NCBI GenBank assembly: GCA_963693365.1 | Contig: CAVNZM010000009.1 | Location: 5,890,001 to 5,954,000, forward strand | From: Amoebidium appalachense | Lineage: Eukaryota > Ichthyosporea | Length of the DNA: 64,000 nt | Direction: 5' to 3' | Part shown: positions 33,267 to 45,975 of the stretch, piece after piece | How the letters are laid out: the number at the start of each line of letters is the position of its first letter | Position numbering within the stretch: position 1 is the first letter of the stretch | Translations under genes and position numbers: made by a program | The notes under the pieces: generated by a model | The model's input: the letters and a program-made list of their open reading frames with translations, nothing else | Database searches by the model: none | Told to the model about the DNA's origin: nothing

Positions 33267-33505
33267 GGACCCACAAGTACACGCACACTCACAGGCGCAC
33301 ATCCACCACCACACATCCACCACCACCATAATAGAAACTTATTGACCACACTTCCAAAACCCATTTCCAAGTCCCCCCCCCCCCCTAAAAAAAAAATAAA
33401 AAATAATAAAACAAAACCCTACCAAGCCAACCCAAAAAATGCCCAAGCACGTGCATACAAAACAATGGGGACCATTTACACACCCAAAATGCAGTGCACA
33501 CTTGC

Positions 33506-34652
33506 CTGAAGGCACATGTCCAGCGTAACCATTTTTGTCACCAAACGCCGAGAACTTAGCCGCCTGCTCCTCTGGGGGAAGTTCTGTCAGGCGCTGGTCG
33601 TGGGGGCGGAAATCGTTACGCTTTTTGAGTTCATACTTGGTCCAATGCAGCGCCCTCGAGTAATACAGGAGCCGCTGCTCGTCGTATCGCTGCTTGTGGA
33701 GCTCCGAGAGGAGGGTGGCAAAGGCGTTTGGGCCCACACCTTTGTCTGCCAGTGCACGCAACAATGTTACCACCTTTAGGTCGAGCCCACTGCGGTGGCT
33801 AAGGTAGGCCGGAAACTGATCACGCATGAAGAGTGGAAGGCGTTTAATTGTCTGGGGGGTTTGTGCCGGCAAAGTTTTTTTTGCATGTGTCACAAAAGTA
33901 CCGGGCCGTGATAATGTAGTAGCAGCTGTCAAAGTCGATAACACGCCGTCCTACGGGGTTGCTCATGAACCCATTGCGAGAAGTACGGTGTGGGTTGGGG
34001 TGGTTGTGGGGGTCCACGTAGTGATCATCGAAGGGGCACGGCACCATGAAACCGGGAGACAACCTTTCCGGAAGCCAGGCAAAACATCTGGGTTTGTAGA
34101 AAGGCGCTGATCGCCCCCAAATTTAAAGCCTATAATGGGAGGTGGAAGATGCCACCCCACAGGCGTCTTCTCATCTTTGAGACTCTCTTTCACTGTGTGC
34201 AGGTGCGACTTGATTGTTTCGCCCGCCGCGTCAGAAAACTCCTCTCCACCGTCATCCCCGTCCGTATTATCTTCTCCCTCTTCCTCCCCTTCATCCTCGT
34301 CTACCCGGTACGCATCTGCTGCTGCATTTAGCAAAGGTTCCTCGTCGGGTTGCACCTGTATGTCTGGTGGGTGTGGAGCAGGGGCCCGATCCATTTCTCT
34401 TGGTAACGAATGGACGCTACCTGCCTCAACTACACGGGCCCTTATGTCGGCGGCCTTAGATAGAGGGGGCTGTTCGGGTTGTACGTTTACGTTTAGTTCC
34501 TGCAAAACAGCTTTGTTTGCCGTCCCAAAACCTGCAAAGTTCGCTAAAGGCTGAACAAATGCAGCATCTTTTTTTTTGCGCCCAGCTCCCTCCCTAGCTC
34601 CGCCTGTTTTATGCCCAGGGCGCTGTGTTGTGCCCTTAGGGCAGCCTGGCTT
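33506..34652 (-). CDS. 5' exon: zinc-ribbon (DUF6729-like) domain of the transposon protein
   Basis: Starts at MKPGCPKG (34652; an ATG at 34739 is also open). A basic region, GGAREGAGRKKK, and an acidic linker lead to a cysteine domain: VPCPFDDHYV, NGFMSNPVGRRVIDFD, CYYIITARYFCDTC, then LPLFMRDQFPAYLSHRSGLD and SELHKQRYDEQRLLYY. From memory this matches the Pfam DUF6729 pattern found in transposon-like proteins of algae and fungi. Two frame breaks interrupt it, near 34066 and within a run of T at 33881-33889. It ends at CAG|GCAAGT, a GC-type splice donor (33506/33505), matched by an in-phase acceptor at 32561. Confidence 0.7.
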
Positions 34653-34979
34653 CATTTTAAACACTTGGGGCCTGGCCCCCTGCCCCCCTAGTGCGACTAC
34701 GTTACCGCAAACATTCCCGTATTCCAGTGTGCTCGGCAATGCTGCTCATGGCCTTCCCGGACTGGTTGTGACCAGTAAAGAGCGCGCCAATTGGCCCGGG
34801 ACAGCAGTGTATGATCTGTTATCCATATTCGGCAAAAGGGGTCTTGCCCAACCAATGGCTTGAATCCTTGTAACTTTGCTTTATCCATATAAGGTTAGCT
34901 GAACACCCCCCCCTCCAATCATACCCCCCCCTTCTCTCTAGTAGTAGCTCCTGGCATGCCGCACCCCCCCCCCCCGGAA
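34653..34979. other. Region upstream of the transposon gene
   Basis: About 330 bp before the preferred start codon, with no other gene. C runs lie at 34911-34931 and 34965-34975. A promoter would be expected here, but no clear TATA box is seen. Confidence 0.4.
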
Positions 34980-35960
34980 GTATGCCAACGTATTTTTTGC
35001 TATTGGCGCTATTGGCGATATTGGCAATAGAACGCCTTGCCGCCAATAGGAACGCCATATTGCAATAATATTGCTTTGGTATTGTCAATGGTAATACAGT
35101 ACCAATACCCTCTATTGTCGATATCCCGCTGATATGAATATATTATCCAGTATATGTTACATCAATATCGCCAATACATTAGAGTGCCATTACATTGCCA
35201 TTGCATTACTATTGCGCTAGCATTATAGACGTATTGCCAATATCAATTATACCCGGGCGATATTACAATAACAACCAAATAATATCAAAAATACAGATAA
35301 TGATATGGATAATACTGTATTTTCGCATTGTAGTTGCACTATGAACGCATTATTAATGTATTGCCAATATGTAATTCATAGAAATACAAAGATTTAAATA
35401 TCAAGAAACATATAAACAACTTGAATGTATTGCCAACATATGATCCAACTATAATCAATATATAAATGCGGTATCGCCGATAGGTTGCTTATATATCGTG
35501 AGTATATTGATGACATAAACAGAGGTATGATTAATACACTCCCAACACATTACAAATAAGAAATATGTAAGTATGTTCCATATCAAGCATATATTGCCAA
35601 CATACGAATGATACCACCACCATAAAGATATAAGTGTTGATAATGCATTACATATATATTATAAATATCACACTATATTATCCAAATACATTGCCAATAA
35701 ATTGATAATGGGAACGAATGCATGCAAAGTACAGTATAAGTGCGCAATATGAAAGGCATATCGGAGTAACGTCTTATATCTAAGAATAATACGTATGACG
35801 AACATTGCCAATGTATTAATAATAGCTTTATTGATACCTCAATCACATGCTCAATATATTGGCAATATGCACACGGTACGGTAAGCACAGCCCCATGATC
35901 ATTATCAATGAATTGCCAATGTATTGCACATGTCGACATCCATACGTGTTCCGTATGGCC
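34980..35960. repeat. AT-rich region with dispersed TTGCCAA/TTGGCAA motifs
   Basis: Nearly 1 kb in which ATTGCCAATA or its complement recurs at irregular spacing (for example near 35035, 35228, 35362, 35585, 35690, 35815 and 35910). No ORF is credible. The same motif is dense at 43560-43790 and 49450-50360. Confidence 0.7.
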
Positions 35961-36030
35961 ACTTTATTAACTTTGGTTGGATAGTGGCATCAAGCACACA
36001 AGTAAACAACACAACTAATATACCACCCCA

Positions 36031-36368
36031 AGAGCAACACAGAAACGAAACACGGAAACAACAGCAGCCATAGGACAAAGAGCCCCAGACCCACAGGGTC
36101 TTGCCTCCATACTTTATTTACCTTAACAGGACAAAGAGCCGGTACCCACCTATGGGTGCTAAACATGCACATGATCATTCATGTGCTATAAGAGCAACAC
36201 AGAAACGAAACACGGACACAACAGCAGCCATAGGACAAAGAGCCCCAGACCCACAGGGTCTTGCCTCCATACTTTATTTACCTTAACAGGACAAAGAGCC
36301 GGTACCCACCTATGAAACGAAAAACGGAAACAACAGCAGCCATAGGACAAAGAGCCGGTACCCACCTC
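36031..36368 (+). repeat. 160-bp tandem repeat, about 2.3 copies
   Basis: Units start at 36031 (AGAGCAACACAGAAACG) and 36191. A third partial unit begins near 36314. They share the AGCAGCCATAGGACAAAG segment. No coding function seen. Confidence 0.85.
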
Positions 36369-36476
36369 TAGATGATAACGTAGCCTTATAGCTGCTGATG
36401 ACTTCATGGGCCAACCTTGCCAAAACCTGTAAAGGAACTCGAGCTAAGAATTAGCTCATCCTACTTGCGAGAAGTG

Positions 36477-36500
36477 GGGGGGGGGGGGGGGGGGGGGGGG
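36477..36500 (+). repeat. G homopolymer
   Basis: About 24 G, bounded by AAGTG and ACTGAG. Confidence 0.75.
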
Positions 36501-36904
36501 ACTGAGGGGGCTGACTGAGAGTGGCAAAAAAAGAGTCGACAGAACCAACCTCAAAAATAGCAAGGACGGAAACCCGGACCAGAACTTATGAAGTCTAGAG
36601 AAGCAGAAAATAGCTTGAACGATCTGTGGAGGGGATGATAGCTATAGTGCTAACAGCAAAAGTAGTGCCCACAGTCGCTGGTTCATGAACGTGAAAGGCA
36701 ACGTGCATCTGCAGCCAGCAGACACACGCACACGCACGCACACACACACACATACACACACACACACACAGACACAGACACAGACATAATCACAGGACGG
36801 ACACAGACCAGACAGACAAACGCCATATGCACAAAAGCAGGCAACACAAAACTAACCTTCAAAGGGCAGCATGGTCCAAAACAATCAGCACGGTGGCTGC
36901 GCGA

Positions 36905-37022
36905 TCTGCGGAGGGGATCTGTGACCAGGCGACCTGCGGGAAGGGAACTGCGACCAGGCGACCTGCGGGAAGGGACCTGCGACCAGGCGACCTGCGGGAA
37001 AGGACCTGCGGACCTGCGGGAA
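36905..37022 (+). repeat. GC-rich minisatellite
   Basis: About 30-bp units containing GCGACCAGGCGACCTGCGGG, four copies with variations. The adjacent 36719-36785 is (CA)n/(CAGA)n. Confidence 0.8.
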
Positions 37023-37371
37023 GGGGGAAGAGAAATGGAGCAAACAACGTGCGTACAGGCTTAAATGGAGAAAAATTTGCAAACCGGATTGGGATTTAGC
37101 CAATCACTATTCGCCGCGCCTGATTAGGAAAAATATAAAAATATATAGATTTCGGCTCGCGCGCGCGCGTGCATCAGCTTGGTGCCCTTAGCGCTACCCT
37201 TAGTGCCCTTAGTCACAACTATCAGACTATAGTTACGTGTCCTCCACTTCTTTGTTCTTGACCATTTTTTCGGCATGAAAGGGTTTCTGTTACTTCTTGC
37301 TGTCCTTCTTAGCGTGCTTGCTTGTCTTTTTTTCAACATGGGTGTCACTGGCGCTTTCGACTTCTTTGAAA

Positions 37372-37417
<46 letters not shown>

Positions 37418-37453
37418 GCGCGCGCGCACGCACACACACTCACACATGCACAC

Positions 37454-37487
<34 letters not shown>

Positions 37488-37570
37488 CGCGCACACACAG
37501 GCACGCACACACACACAGGCGCACACCTACACAACACACACAGCACAGGCACACACAAGCGCACACACGC
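37372..37570 (+). repeat. (CA)n / (CG)n compound microsatellite
   Basis: CA repeat at 37374-37402, a CG alternation at 37403-37427 (Z-DNA-prone), then CA repeats with CAGGCG interruptions. C-rich at 37620-37680 and a C run at 37827-37852. Confidence 0.85.
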
Positions 37571-37631
37571 ACACACCCTGTTATCCCTGATCATGATGCC
37601 CCCTCCCCCCTCCCTCTTCCCCCCCCCGCGC

Positions 37632-37663
<32 letters not shown>

Positions 37664-37826
37664 ACCCACCCCACCCACCCACCTACAAAGACAAAAACAT
37701 TGTACATGTATTGCATACACAAATATACTCGCACATATACATACACACATTCACTTTTAATCTTTCAGGCTACATGTGCAATATACATTAATTATGCACA
37801 GTCGATAGAATTCGTTGTGAAACCAA

Positions 37827-37857
<31 letters not shown>

Positions 37858-37973
37858 TCGTTCCCCCCATATGCAATGTGGATAATATTGTTTCCCGCTA
37901 TTAATAAATAAAATCACCGTTCTAACTTCCTAAGACCGAACCACTTGTAACACCGACAGTTTCGGTTGTGTGG

Positions 37974-38013
<40 letters not shown>

Positions 38014-38084
38014 CCCACCCACCACCACCTTACCAATATTGAGGTGTACACTGCCCCCACATCCCCAACTGTGTGCTGAATATC

Positions 38085-40005
38085 CCGTGCTAGGAAACCA
38101 ATAACGTGAAAGTAACACATGCCGCATGTGGGTAGTTATTGAAAAAACCAATAATGTCTAGGTAACATACTATGTACATATACTATGCTACAAAGGGGGT
38201 TCTATACGAGCTACAACGTTGTGTTTTTTTCGTGTGACCCTCGTACTCCAGGGGCACATTCACCATCCCCCCCATAAACTTTGTGGTAAATTTCTCGTGC
38301 TAGAAGCTGTTCTGTGGGTAGTTATTGAAAAAACGAATAATGTCTAGGTAACACATGTACATATGCTATGCTACAAGGGGGGTTCTATTCGAGCTACAAT
38401 GTTGTGTTTTTTTTGTGTGACCCTCGTACTCCAGGGGCACATTCACCATCCCCCCCATAAACTTTTTGGCAAATCTCTCGTGCTAGAGGCTGTTCTGTGG
38501 GTAGTTATTGAAAAACCAATAATGTCTAGGTAACGTATGTACATATACTATGCTACAAGGGGGGTTCTATACGAGCTACAACGTTGTGTTTTTTTCGTGT
38601 GACCCTTGTACTCCAGGGGTACATTCACCATCCCCCCCATAAACTTTGTGGTAAATGTCTCGTGCTCGAAGCTGTTCTGTGGGTAGTTATTGAAAAAACC
38701 AATAATGTCTAGGTAACACATGGACATATACTATGCTACAAGGGGGTTCTATTCGAGCTACAATGTTGTGTTTTTTTCGTGTGACCCTCGTACTCCAGGG
38801 GCACATTCACCATCCCCCCCATAAACATTGTGGTAAATTTCTCGTGCTAGAAGCTGTTCTGTGGGTAGTTATTGAAAAACAAATAATGTCTAGGTAACAT
38901 ACTATGTACATATACTATGCTACAAGGGGGGTTCTATACGAGCTACAACGTTGTGTTTTTTTCGTGTGACCCTCGTACTCCAGGGGCACATTCACCATCC
39001 CCCCAATAAACGTTTGGTTATATTTCTCGTGCTAGAGGCTGTTCTGTGGGTAGTTATTGAAAAACCCAAAAATGTCTAGGTAACACATGGACATATACTA
39101 TGCTACAAGGGGGGTTCTATACGAGCTACAACGTTGTGTTTTTTTCGTGTGACCCTCGTACTCCAAGGGCACATTCACCATCCCCCCCATAAACTGTGTG
39201 GTAAATTGCTCGTGCTAGAAGCTGTTCTGTGGGTAGTTATCGAAAAAACCAATAATGTGTAAGTAACACATGTACATATATTATCAGCTACAAGGGGGGT
39301 TCTATTCGAGCTACAACGTTGTGTTTTTTTTGTGTGACCCTCGTACTCCAGGGGCACATTCACCATCCCCCCCATAAACTGTGTGGTAAATGTCTCGTAC
39401 TAGAAGCTGTTCTGTGGGTAGTTATTGAAAAAACCAATAATGTCTAGGTAACACATATACATATATTATGCTACAAGGGGGGTTCTATTCGAGCTACAAC
39501 GTTGTGTTTTTTTCGTGTGACCCTCGTACTCCAGGGGCACATTCACTATCCCCCCCATAAACTTTGTGGTAAATTTCTCGTGCGAGAGGCTGTTCTGTGG
39601 GTAGTTATTGAAAAAACCAATAATGTGTAAGTAACACATGTACATATACTATGCTACAAGGGGGGTTCTATTCGAGCTACAACGTTGTGTTTTTTTTGGT
39701 GTGACCCTCGTACTCCAGGGGCACATTCACCATCCCCCCCATAAACTGTGTGGTAAATGTCTCGTGCTCGAAGCTGTTCTGTGGGTAGTTATTGAAAAAA
39801 CCAATAATGTGTAAGTAACACATATACATATACTATGCTACAAGGGGGGTTCTATTCGAGCTACAACGTTGTGTTTTTTTCGTGTGGCCCTCGTACTCCA
39901 AGGGCACATTCATCATCTCCCCTTATAATTTGTGGTGAATTTATCGTGCTAGAAGCTACTCTGTGGGTAGTTAGTGAAAAACCCGATGCTTATAAGTAAC
40001 GCATG
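38085..40005 (+). repeat. ~183-bp satellite array, about 10 copies
   Basis: The marker GGTAGTTATTGAAAAA recurs about every 180-186 bp (38131, 38318, 38501, 38684, 38864, 39050, 39232, 39418, 39600, 39786, near 39966). Each unit includes a TTCTAT(A/T)CGAGCTACAA segment, a T run with CGTGTGACCCTCGTACTCCA, and a C7 stretch. Copies differ by a few percent, and the last unit is more diverged. The same satellite is inverted at 57045-57852. Confidence 0.93.
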
Positions 40006-40270
40006 CACAAATTGTCATCATAGCATTACACTACCATAGTAGTTGGTCGACAATAACGATATATTGGGAATGTGGACACCATATTGTAAACCAAAAAATA
40101 ATAACACCATAATATACTACACATACCTAACAATGTATTGTGAATGAATAAAATACTTGCTTACGTGCTGGTAACATACGAGAAACAAGGATTCTCTCGC
40201 TCTTTTTTTCTTTCTTTTTTGTTTGTTTTTGTGTTTGTGTGTGTGTGTGCGTGTGTGTGTGTGTGTGTTT

Positions 40271-40324
<54 letters not shown>

Positions 40325-40672
40325 CGTTTTGCAGATATATCGACTAGAGTCCCTCATCAGGGGACACATTCACAGTACTTTATTAAGATCGGCCTTCAAG
40401 GCCAAAAAAGCTCGATCTCGAGTAAGATTAGATAGCATTTTATGAGGCCGGCCAGGGCTTAAATACAAAAAGGAGAAAAAACAACACACAGCTAAACATA
40501 GATCTAATATTAGCTAAATCAATCGACACACTGGTACATTGCCTGGAGTAAACAGCATCTATCCCACTGGTACATGTACTGTCATCATCCAACCAACACC
40601 CGTGTAGTACCTTTGTCAAGCGTTCCTACGATACTACATAAGAGAAGAGAGGGTTATATGTGTACGTGTGTA
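40006..40672. other. Noncoding stretch with a 50-bp G run
   Basis: Contains (GT)n at 40230-40268 and an uninterrupted G run at about 40273-40323. No gene seen. Confidence 0.6.
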
Positions 40673-40902
40673 CGTGTGTACGTGTGTGTGTATGTGTGTA
40701 TGTGTGAGGGAGGGAGGGAGGGAGGGTTGGGAGGGAGGGAGGGAGGGAGGGGGGGGAGGGAGGGGGGGAGGGAGGGAGAGAAAGAGAGAAAGAGAGAGAG
40801 TGTGCATGTCTGTATGTGTGTGTGTGTGTGTGTGTGTGTTTGCGTGTGTGTGTGAGTGCATATGTGAGTGTGCATGTGCATGTGCATGTGCATGTGCATG
40901 TG

Positions 40903-40954
<52 letters not shown>

Positions 40955-41432
40955 GGGGGGGAGGGAGGGAGGGAGGGAGGGAGGGAGGGAGGGAGGGAGG
41001 GAGGGAGGGAGGGACGGAGGGAGGGAGGGAGGGATGGTTGGGAGGGAGGGGAGGGAGGGGGGGAGGGAGGGAGGGAGGGAGGGAGAGAAAGAGAGAGAGA
41101 CTGTGTGTGTGTGTGCATATCTGTATGTGTGTGTGTATGTGCGTGTTTGCGTGTGTGCGTGTGTGCATGTGTGAGTGTACATGTGCATGTGTGTGTGTCT
41201 GTGTGTGCATATGTGCATGTGTGTGTGTGTGTGTGTGTATGCGTGTCTGTGTCTGATGTGTGGATGTCTGTGTATGTTGTGTGTGTGTGTATGTCTGTGA
41301 GTGTGTATGTGCTCAGTTGAAAGGGAAGGGGGGGAGAGGGGGGATGCACCGTGTGTGTGCATGTGTGCACGTGTGTGTGTGTGTGCTCTGTGGAGAGGGA
41401 AGGGGGAGGGGGGGAAATGCACCGTGTGTGTG

Positions 41433-41490
<58 letters not shown>

Positions 41491-41633
41491 TTGTGTGTTT
41501 GTCTGTGTGTGCATGTCTGTGTGCGTCGTGTGTGGTGTGTGTGTGTATGTGCATGTCTGTGCATGTGTGCATGTGCTCGGTGGAGAGGGAAGGGCAAGGG
41601 GGGGATTCGTGTCCGTGCATGTGTGCATGTGTG

Positions 41634-41680
<47 letters not shown>

Positions 41681-41909
41681 ATGTATGTGTGTGTGTATGT
41701 GCTCAGTTGAGAGGGAAGGGGGGGGGGGGGGGATGCACCGTGTGTGTGCATGTGTGCACGTGTGTGTGTGTGTGTGCTCTGTGGAGAGGGAAGGGGAGGG
41801 GAGGAAATGCACCGTGTGTGTGCATATGTGTGTGTGTCTCTCTGTATGTGTGTGTGTGTGTGTTGTGTGTTTGTGTGTGTGAGCATGTCTGTGTACGTCG
41901 TGTGTGTGT

Positions 41910-41980
<71 letters not shown>

Positions 41981-42122
41981 GGTGTGTGTGTGTGTCCCGG
42001 TGTGCATGTGCGTGCGTGTGTGTGAGTGCATGTTTTTGGAGTGCATGTTTTTGCATTGTGTGCGAGCATGTGGATGCCTTGGTGAGAACAAGATTGGACG
42101 GTGTCGAATGCTGTGTGTGTTA

Positions 42123-42158
<36 letters not shown>

Positions 42159-42180
42159 CTGTGTGCGTGTGTGTTTTTTT
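40673..42180 (+). repeat. GT/GGGA microsatellite block with higher-order repeats
   Basis: Alternating (GT)n, (GCATGT)n and (GGGA)n tracts. At 41313, 41390, 41576, 41701 and 41777 the same AGAGGGAAGG-type spacer recurs, and the pair at 41313/41390 is repeated 388 bp later at 41701/41777. Long ORFs on both strands are translations of the repeats. Confidence 0.88.
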
Positions 42181-43360
<1,180 letters not shown>

Positions 43361-43790
43361 TACTTTCCTGTATTATCCTTTATGCTACTTCAAGTTTTAT
43401 ACCCTACCGCTTACACAGGATGTAGGCTGGTGAAAGGTTTAATGGTGGGACGTTCGGTGACGTTTTTACCACGGACCACGGGTTGTGAGGTGCTAAAAAC
43501 GTGAGGACCACTTGTTATGGCCGTTGCCCTTCTCAATCTTGGTACGGAAATGCACCCATATTATACTGCAAATGTATTGTATATGACGTGTGTATATCGT
43601 ACAGGTACTGGTAGTATATTGATAGTACCTCCTACGTAATGATTTGTTCGCATTCGAACATACTGGCAGTATATACTGAGACTATAACCAATATATGGTG
43701 TCCTTAGCTGTGTCCGTATTGGTGACAGTATTATAGATGTATTCGTGACATTGCCAATACCACTTGTGCCTTAGATATTCGCAATAGGAT
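43361..43790. other. AT-rich flank left of the DIRS-type element
   Basis: No gene. TTGCCAAT-like motifs (near 43750) link it to the AT-rich sequence right of the retroelement at 49450, as expected if the retroelement split one AT-rich region. Confidence 0.55.
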
Positions 43791-43923
43791 TTCACATCAC
43801 TCACTCGTGCTTGCCATATGCCCCCCGTGTCCGTGGAGTGCAGGCCGTCGTGCCTGCACCCAAGGGGCTGGCCGAGGCGGGGGCCGCCAGGGGGGGTCCA
43901 TGCCATGAGCCCCCCCCGCACCA
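43791..43923 (-). repeat. B2 split direct repeat
   Basis: 133 bp matching 44314-44446 with about one small difference (CCATATGCC versus CCTCATGCC). Confidence 0.88.
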
Positions 43924-44037
43924 GCCGGGGCTGGGCCCCGCCTCGACATGCTTTATTGCCGCTGCAATCGGGCTGTGAGCCAGTCACAGTCGCATACGTA
44001 CACCGTCATGTATACAGACTGAGAGGTGGGTGGGTGG

Positions 44038-44312
44038 GAGCCGCCGTGTGCTAGCCACCGAAAACGCAATCGTGCTAACAAAAACCGTACGTGCAGCACA
44101 CGGCGAAAACGAAGGTGGCCTGCATCTGCAGTGTGCTGCGCCGGAAATACCGGCGCTGGTGGCGCCTGACGTCAGGCGCTGCGCCAGACCGATGTCAGCC
44201 GCCGCTGCGGCTGCGCCTGGCGCCGCGGCCCGTGACGTCATGGGCCGCCCGGCTGCCTGCGCCCGAAGTGATCCGTGAAACATCTTTCATCTGCTGCGCA
44301 TATGAAACGTAC
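44038..44312 (-). repeat. A2 split direct repeat
   Basis: 275 bp, essentially identical to 49175-49449. Confidence 0.92.
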
Positions 44313-44313
44313 A

Positions 44314-44446
44314 TTCACATCACTCACTCGTGCTTGCCTCATGCCCCCCGTGTCCGTGGAGTGCAGGCCGTCGTGCCTGCACCCAAGGGGCTGGCCGAGG
44401 CGGGGGCCGCCAGGGGGGGTCCATGCCATGAGCCCCCCCCGCACCA
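44314..44446 (-). repeat. B1 split direct repeat
   Basis: 133 bp, partner of 43791-43923, directly after the recombinase ORF. Confidence 0.88.
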
Positions 44447-44456
44447 CAAGGCCCCC

Positions 44457-45569
44457 CTACTGCGATGTAGGGGGTCCGCCCCAAGGTCCCGTGGCGAGGC
44501 CCTGGTGTGACCAGACGGTGGCAATGGAGGCTTGCACGTCGCGGTGGGGCAGCCGGATGTAGACCATGAATGCGTCTGATGCCCAGCGGCCAAGGGCTTT
44601 GATGGTGGCGTCAGGTAGGCCCGCTCTCTCAGCTGCAGTGGCCCCCCCTATGCGCAGGCTGTGGCCGGCGTACCGGTCGGGGTCGTAGCCCGCATGGTGT
44701 AGAGCTGTGCGGAAACCGGCGATGAAGGTGCTCTTGAGGTAAGGGCTGCCGTCGACGCTGAACAGGGGTGCATCTGGGTGGATGCCTGCCCTGGTTGACG
44801 AGACCCCCAGGAAGAGGGCTAGATTGGCTGCGGGGCAGAAGGAAGGCTCCTCCGGGAAGGCGGGCACCCGGATGGTAACACCCTTGCCCGTGGGGTCGGT
44901 CTTAGATGTCGGCAGGAAGACTGTTGCCCCAATCAGGCGGCCATCCTGCCATAGGAGCTGGACGTCGCGACGCTTGGCGTGAAGGAGGGGGTTGAACTTG
45001 GCCGCAGATTTGGACGTGAACTCGCCCGAGCGCAGGAGGCACGAGCTGCCAAGCAGCAGGGCAGCCCACAGACGCAGGGCCTCCAATGAAGAGCCCGGTT
45101 GGATGACTGGGAGGAGGGCGCGGAGGTCGGCTGGGAGGAGGGGCTCGAGCACTCGTTTGGGCCGGTGGCTGCCTTCCAGCAGCAGGAAGCGGCCAGCCCC
45201 GCGGATAAACCACTGAAGGCTCTGCTGGCCGGAGCCCGCTGGTGGTGCCATGCCCAAGCTGCGGTGCAGGCTGTTGACGGCGGAGACGATGCTGGGCATG
45301 GTCCGGGCTTGCACCGCACGCATGGCGCACCAGGCAAGGAACAGCTGCACTTGGGCTGGGCAGGCTGGCAGGTAGCCACCATCAGGATTGCGGCAGTCCA
45401 TTGCGTAGATGAAGTCGATAAACTGGCGCTGGTAGGACGAGTAGGAGGACTCCGTGCTGTCGCCCACTGACAGCCGAGTGATGGTGCGGGCCACCTCCGG
45501 GACACGGGCCAAAACCTCGGGGGTGAACCACTGGGCAAGCCTACCATGGTCGCCACCAAAGGGGAGCAA
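44457..45569 (-). CDS. Tyrosine recombinase of the DIRS-type element
   Basis: Open frame of 370 codons. The enzyme integrates circular element DNA by site-specific recombination. The N-terminal SAM-like half (TESSYSSYQRQFIDFIY) is followed by the catalytic half: LLRSGEF (Arg I), TSKTDPTGKG (Lys region), GHSLRIGGAT (His-x-x-Arg), then GRWASDAFMVYIR with the expected Trp and the nucleophile Tyr. All catalytic positions are present and no frame break is seen, so this gene could still be functional. The exact start is uncertain (first ATG 45569; the conserved region starts near residue 35). Confidence 0.9.
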   Translation of the reverse strand: MLPFGGDHGRLAQWFTPEVLARVPEVARTITRLSVGDSTESSYSSYQRQFIDFIYAMDCRNPDGGYLPACPAQVQLFLAWCAMRAVQARTMPSIVSAVNSLHRSLGMAPPAGSGQQSLQWFIRGAGRFLLLEGSHRPKRVLEPLLPADLRALLPVIQPGSSLEALRLWAALLLGSSCLLRSGEFTSKSAAKFNPLLHAKRRDVQLLWQDGRLIGATVFLPTSKTDPTGKGVTIRVPAFPEEPSFCPAANLALFLGVSSTRAGIHPDAPLFSVDGSPYLKSTFIAGFRTALHHAGYDPDRYAGHSLRIGGATAAERAGLPDATIKALGRWASDAFMVYIRLPHRDVQASIATVWSHQGLATGPWGGPPTSQ

Positions 45570-45941
45570 GCCACCTGCAGGGACAGAGCTGTGTGAGCAT
45601 CATGCCTAGAGTCCCAGGGGGGGGGGGGTGGGGGGGGGGTAAAGGCAACGAGCGGGGTGGGCGGCAGGCAAGCGGGTGCACAGGCAGGCAAACAAAGGGG
45701 GGGAGGGGGGGGGGGGGGCGTAGCTAAAGGGCAGAGGATGCATGCAGCGCTGGCAGGGAGGGCGGGGGAAGGGGAGGGGGGGGTATGCGCGCACAAGCCG
45801 CGGTGTAGGCGTGCGGGTGTGTGCGCTAGTGTAGTGGGTGTGTATGAGCATGTGTGTGTAACACCGAGGTTAAGCATGCACGATCGAAGGGGCGGGTGGA
45901 GGGGTGGCAGGGTGGGGCTGGGGGGGTTGGGGGGAGGGGAA

Positions 45942-45975
<34 letters not shown>

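Noticed and set aside
38085-40005. CRISPR-like regularly spaced repeats
   Set aside because: The whole 183-bp unit is repeated with no unique spacers, in a eukaryotic context; this is a satellite.
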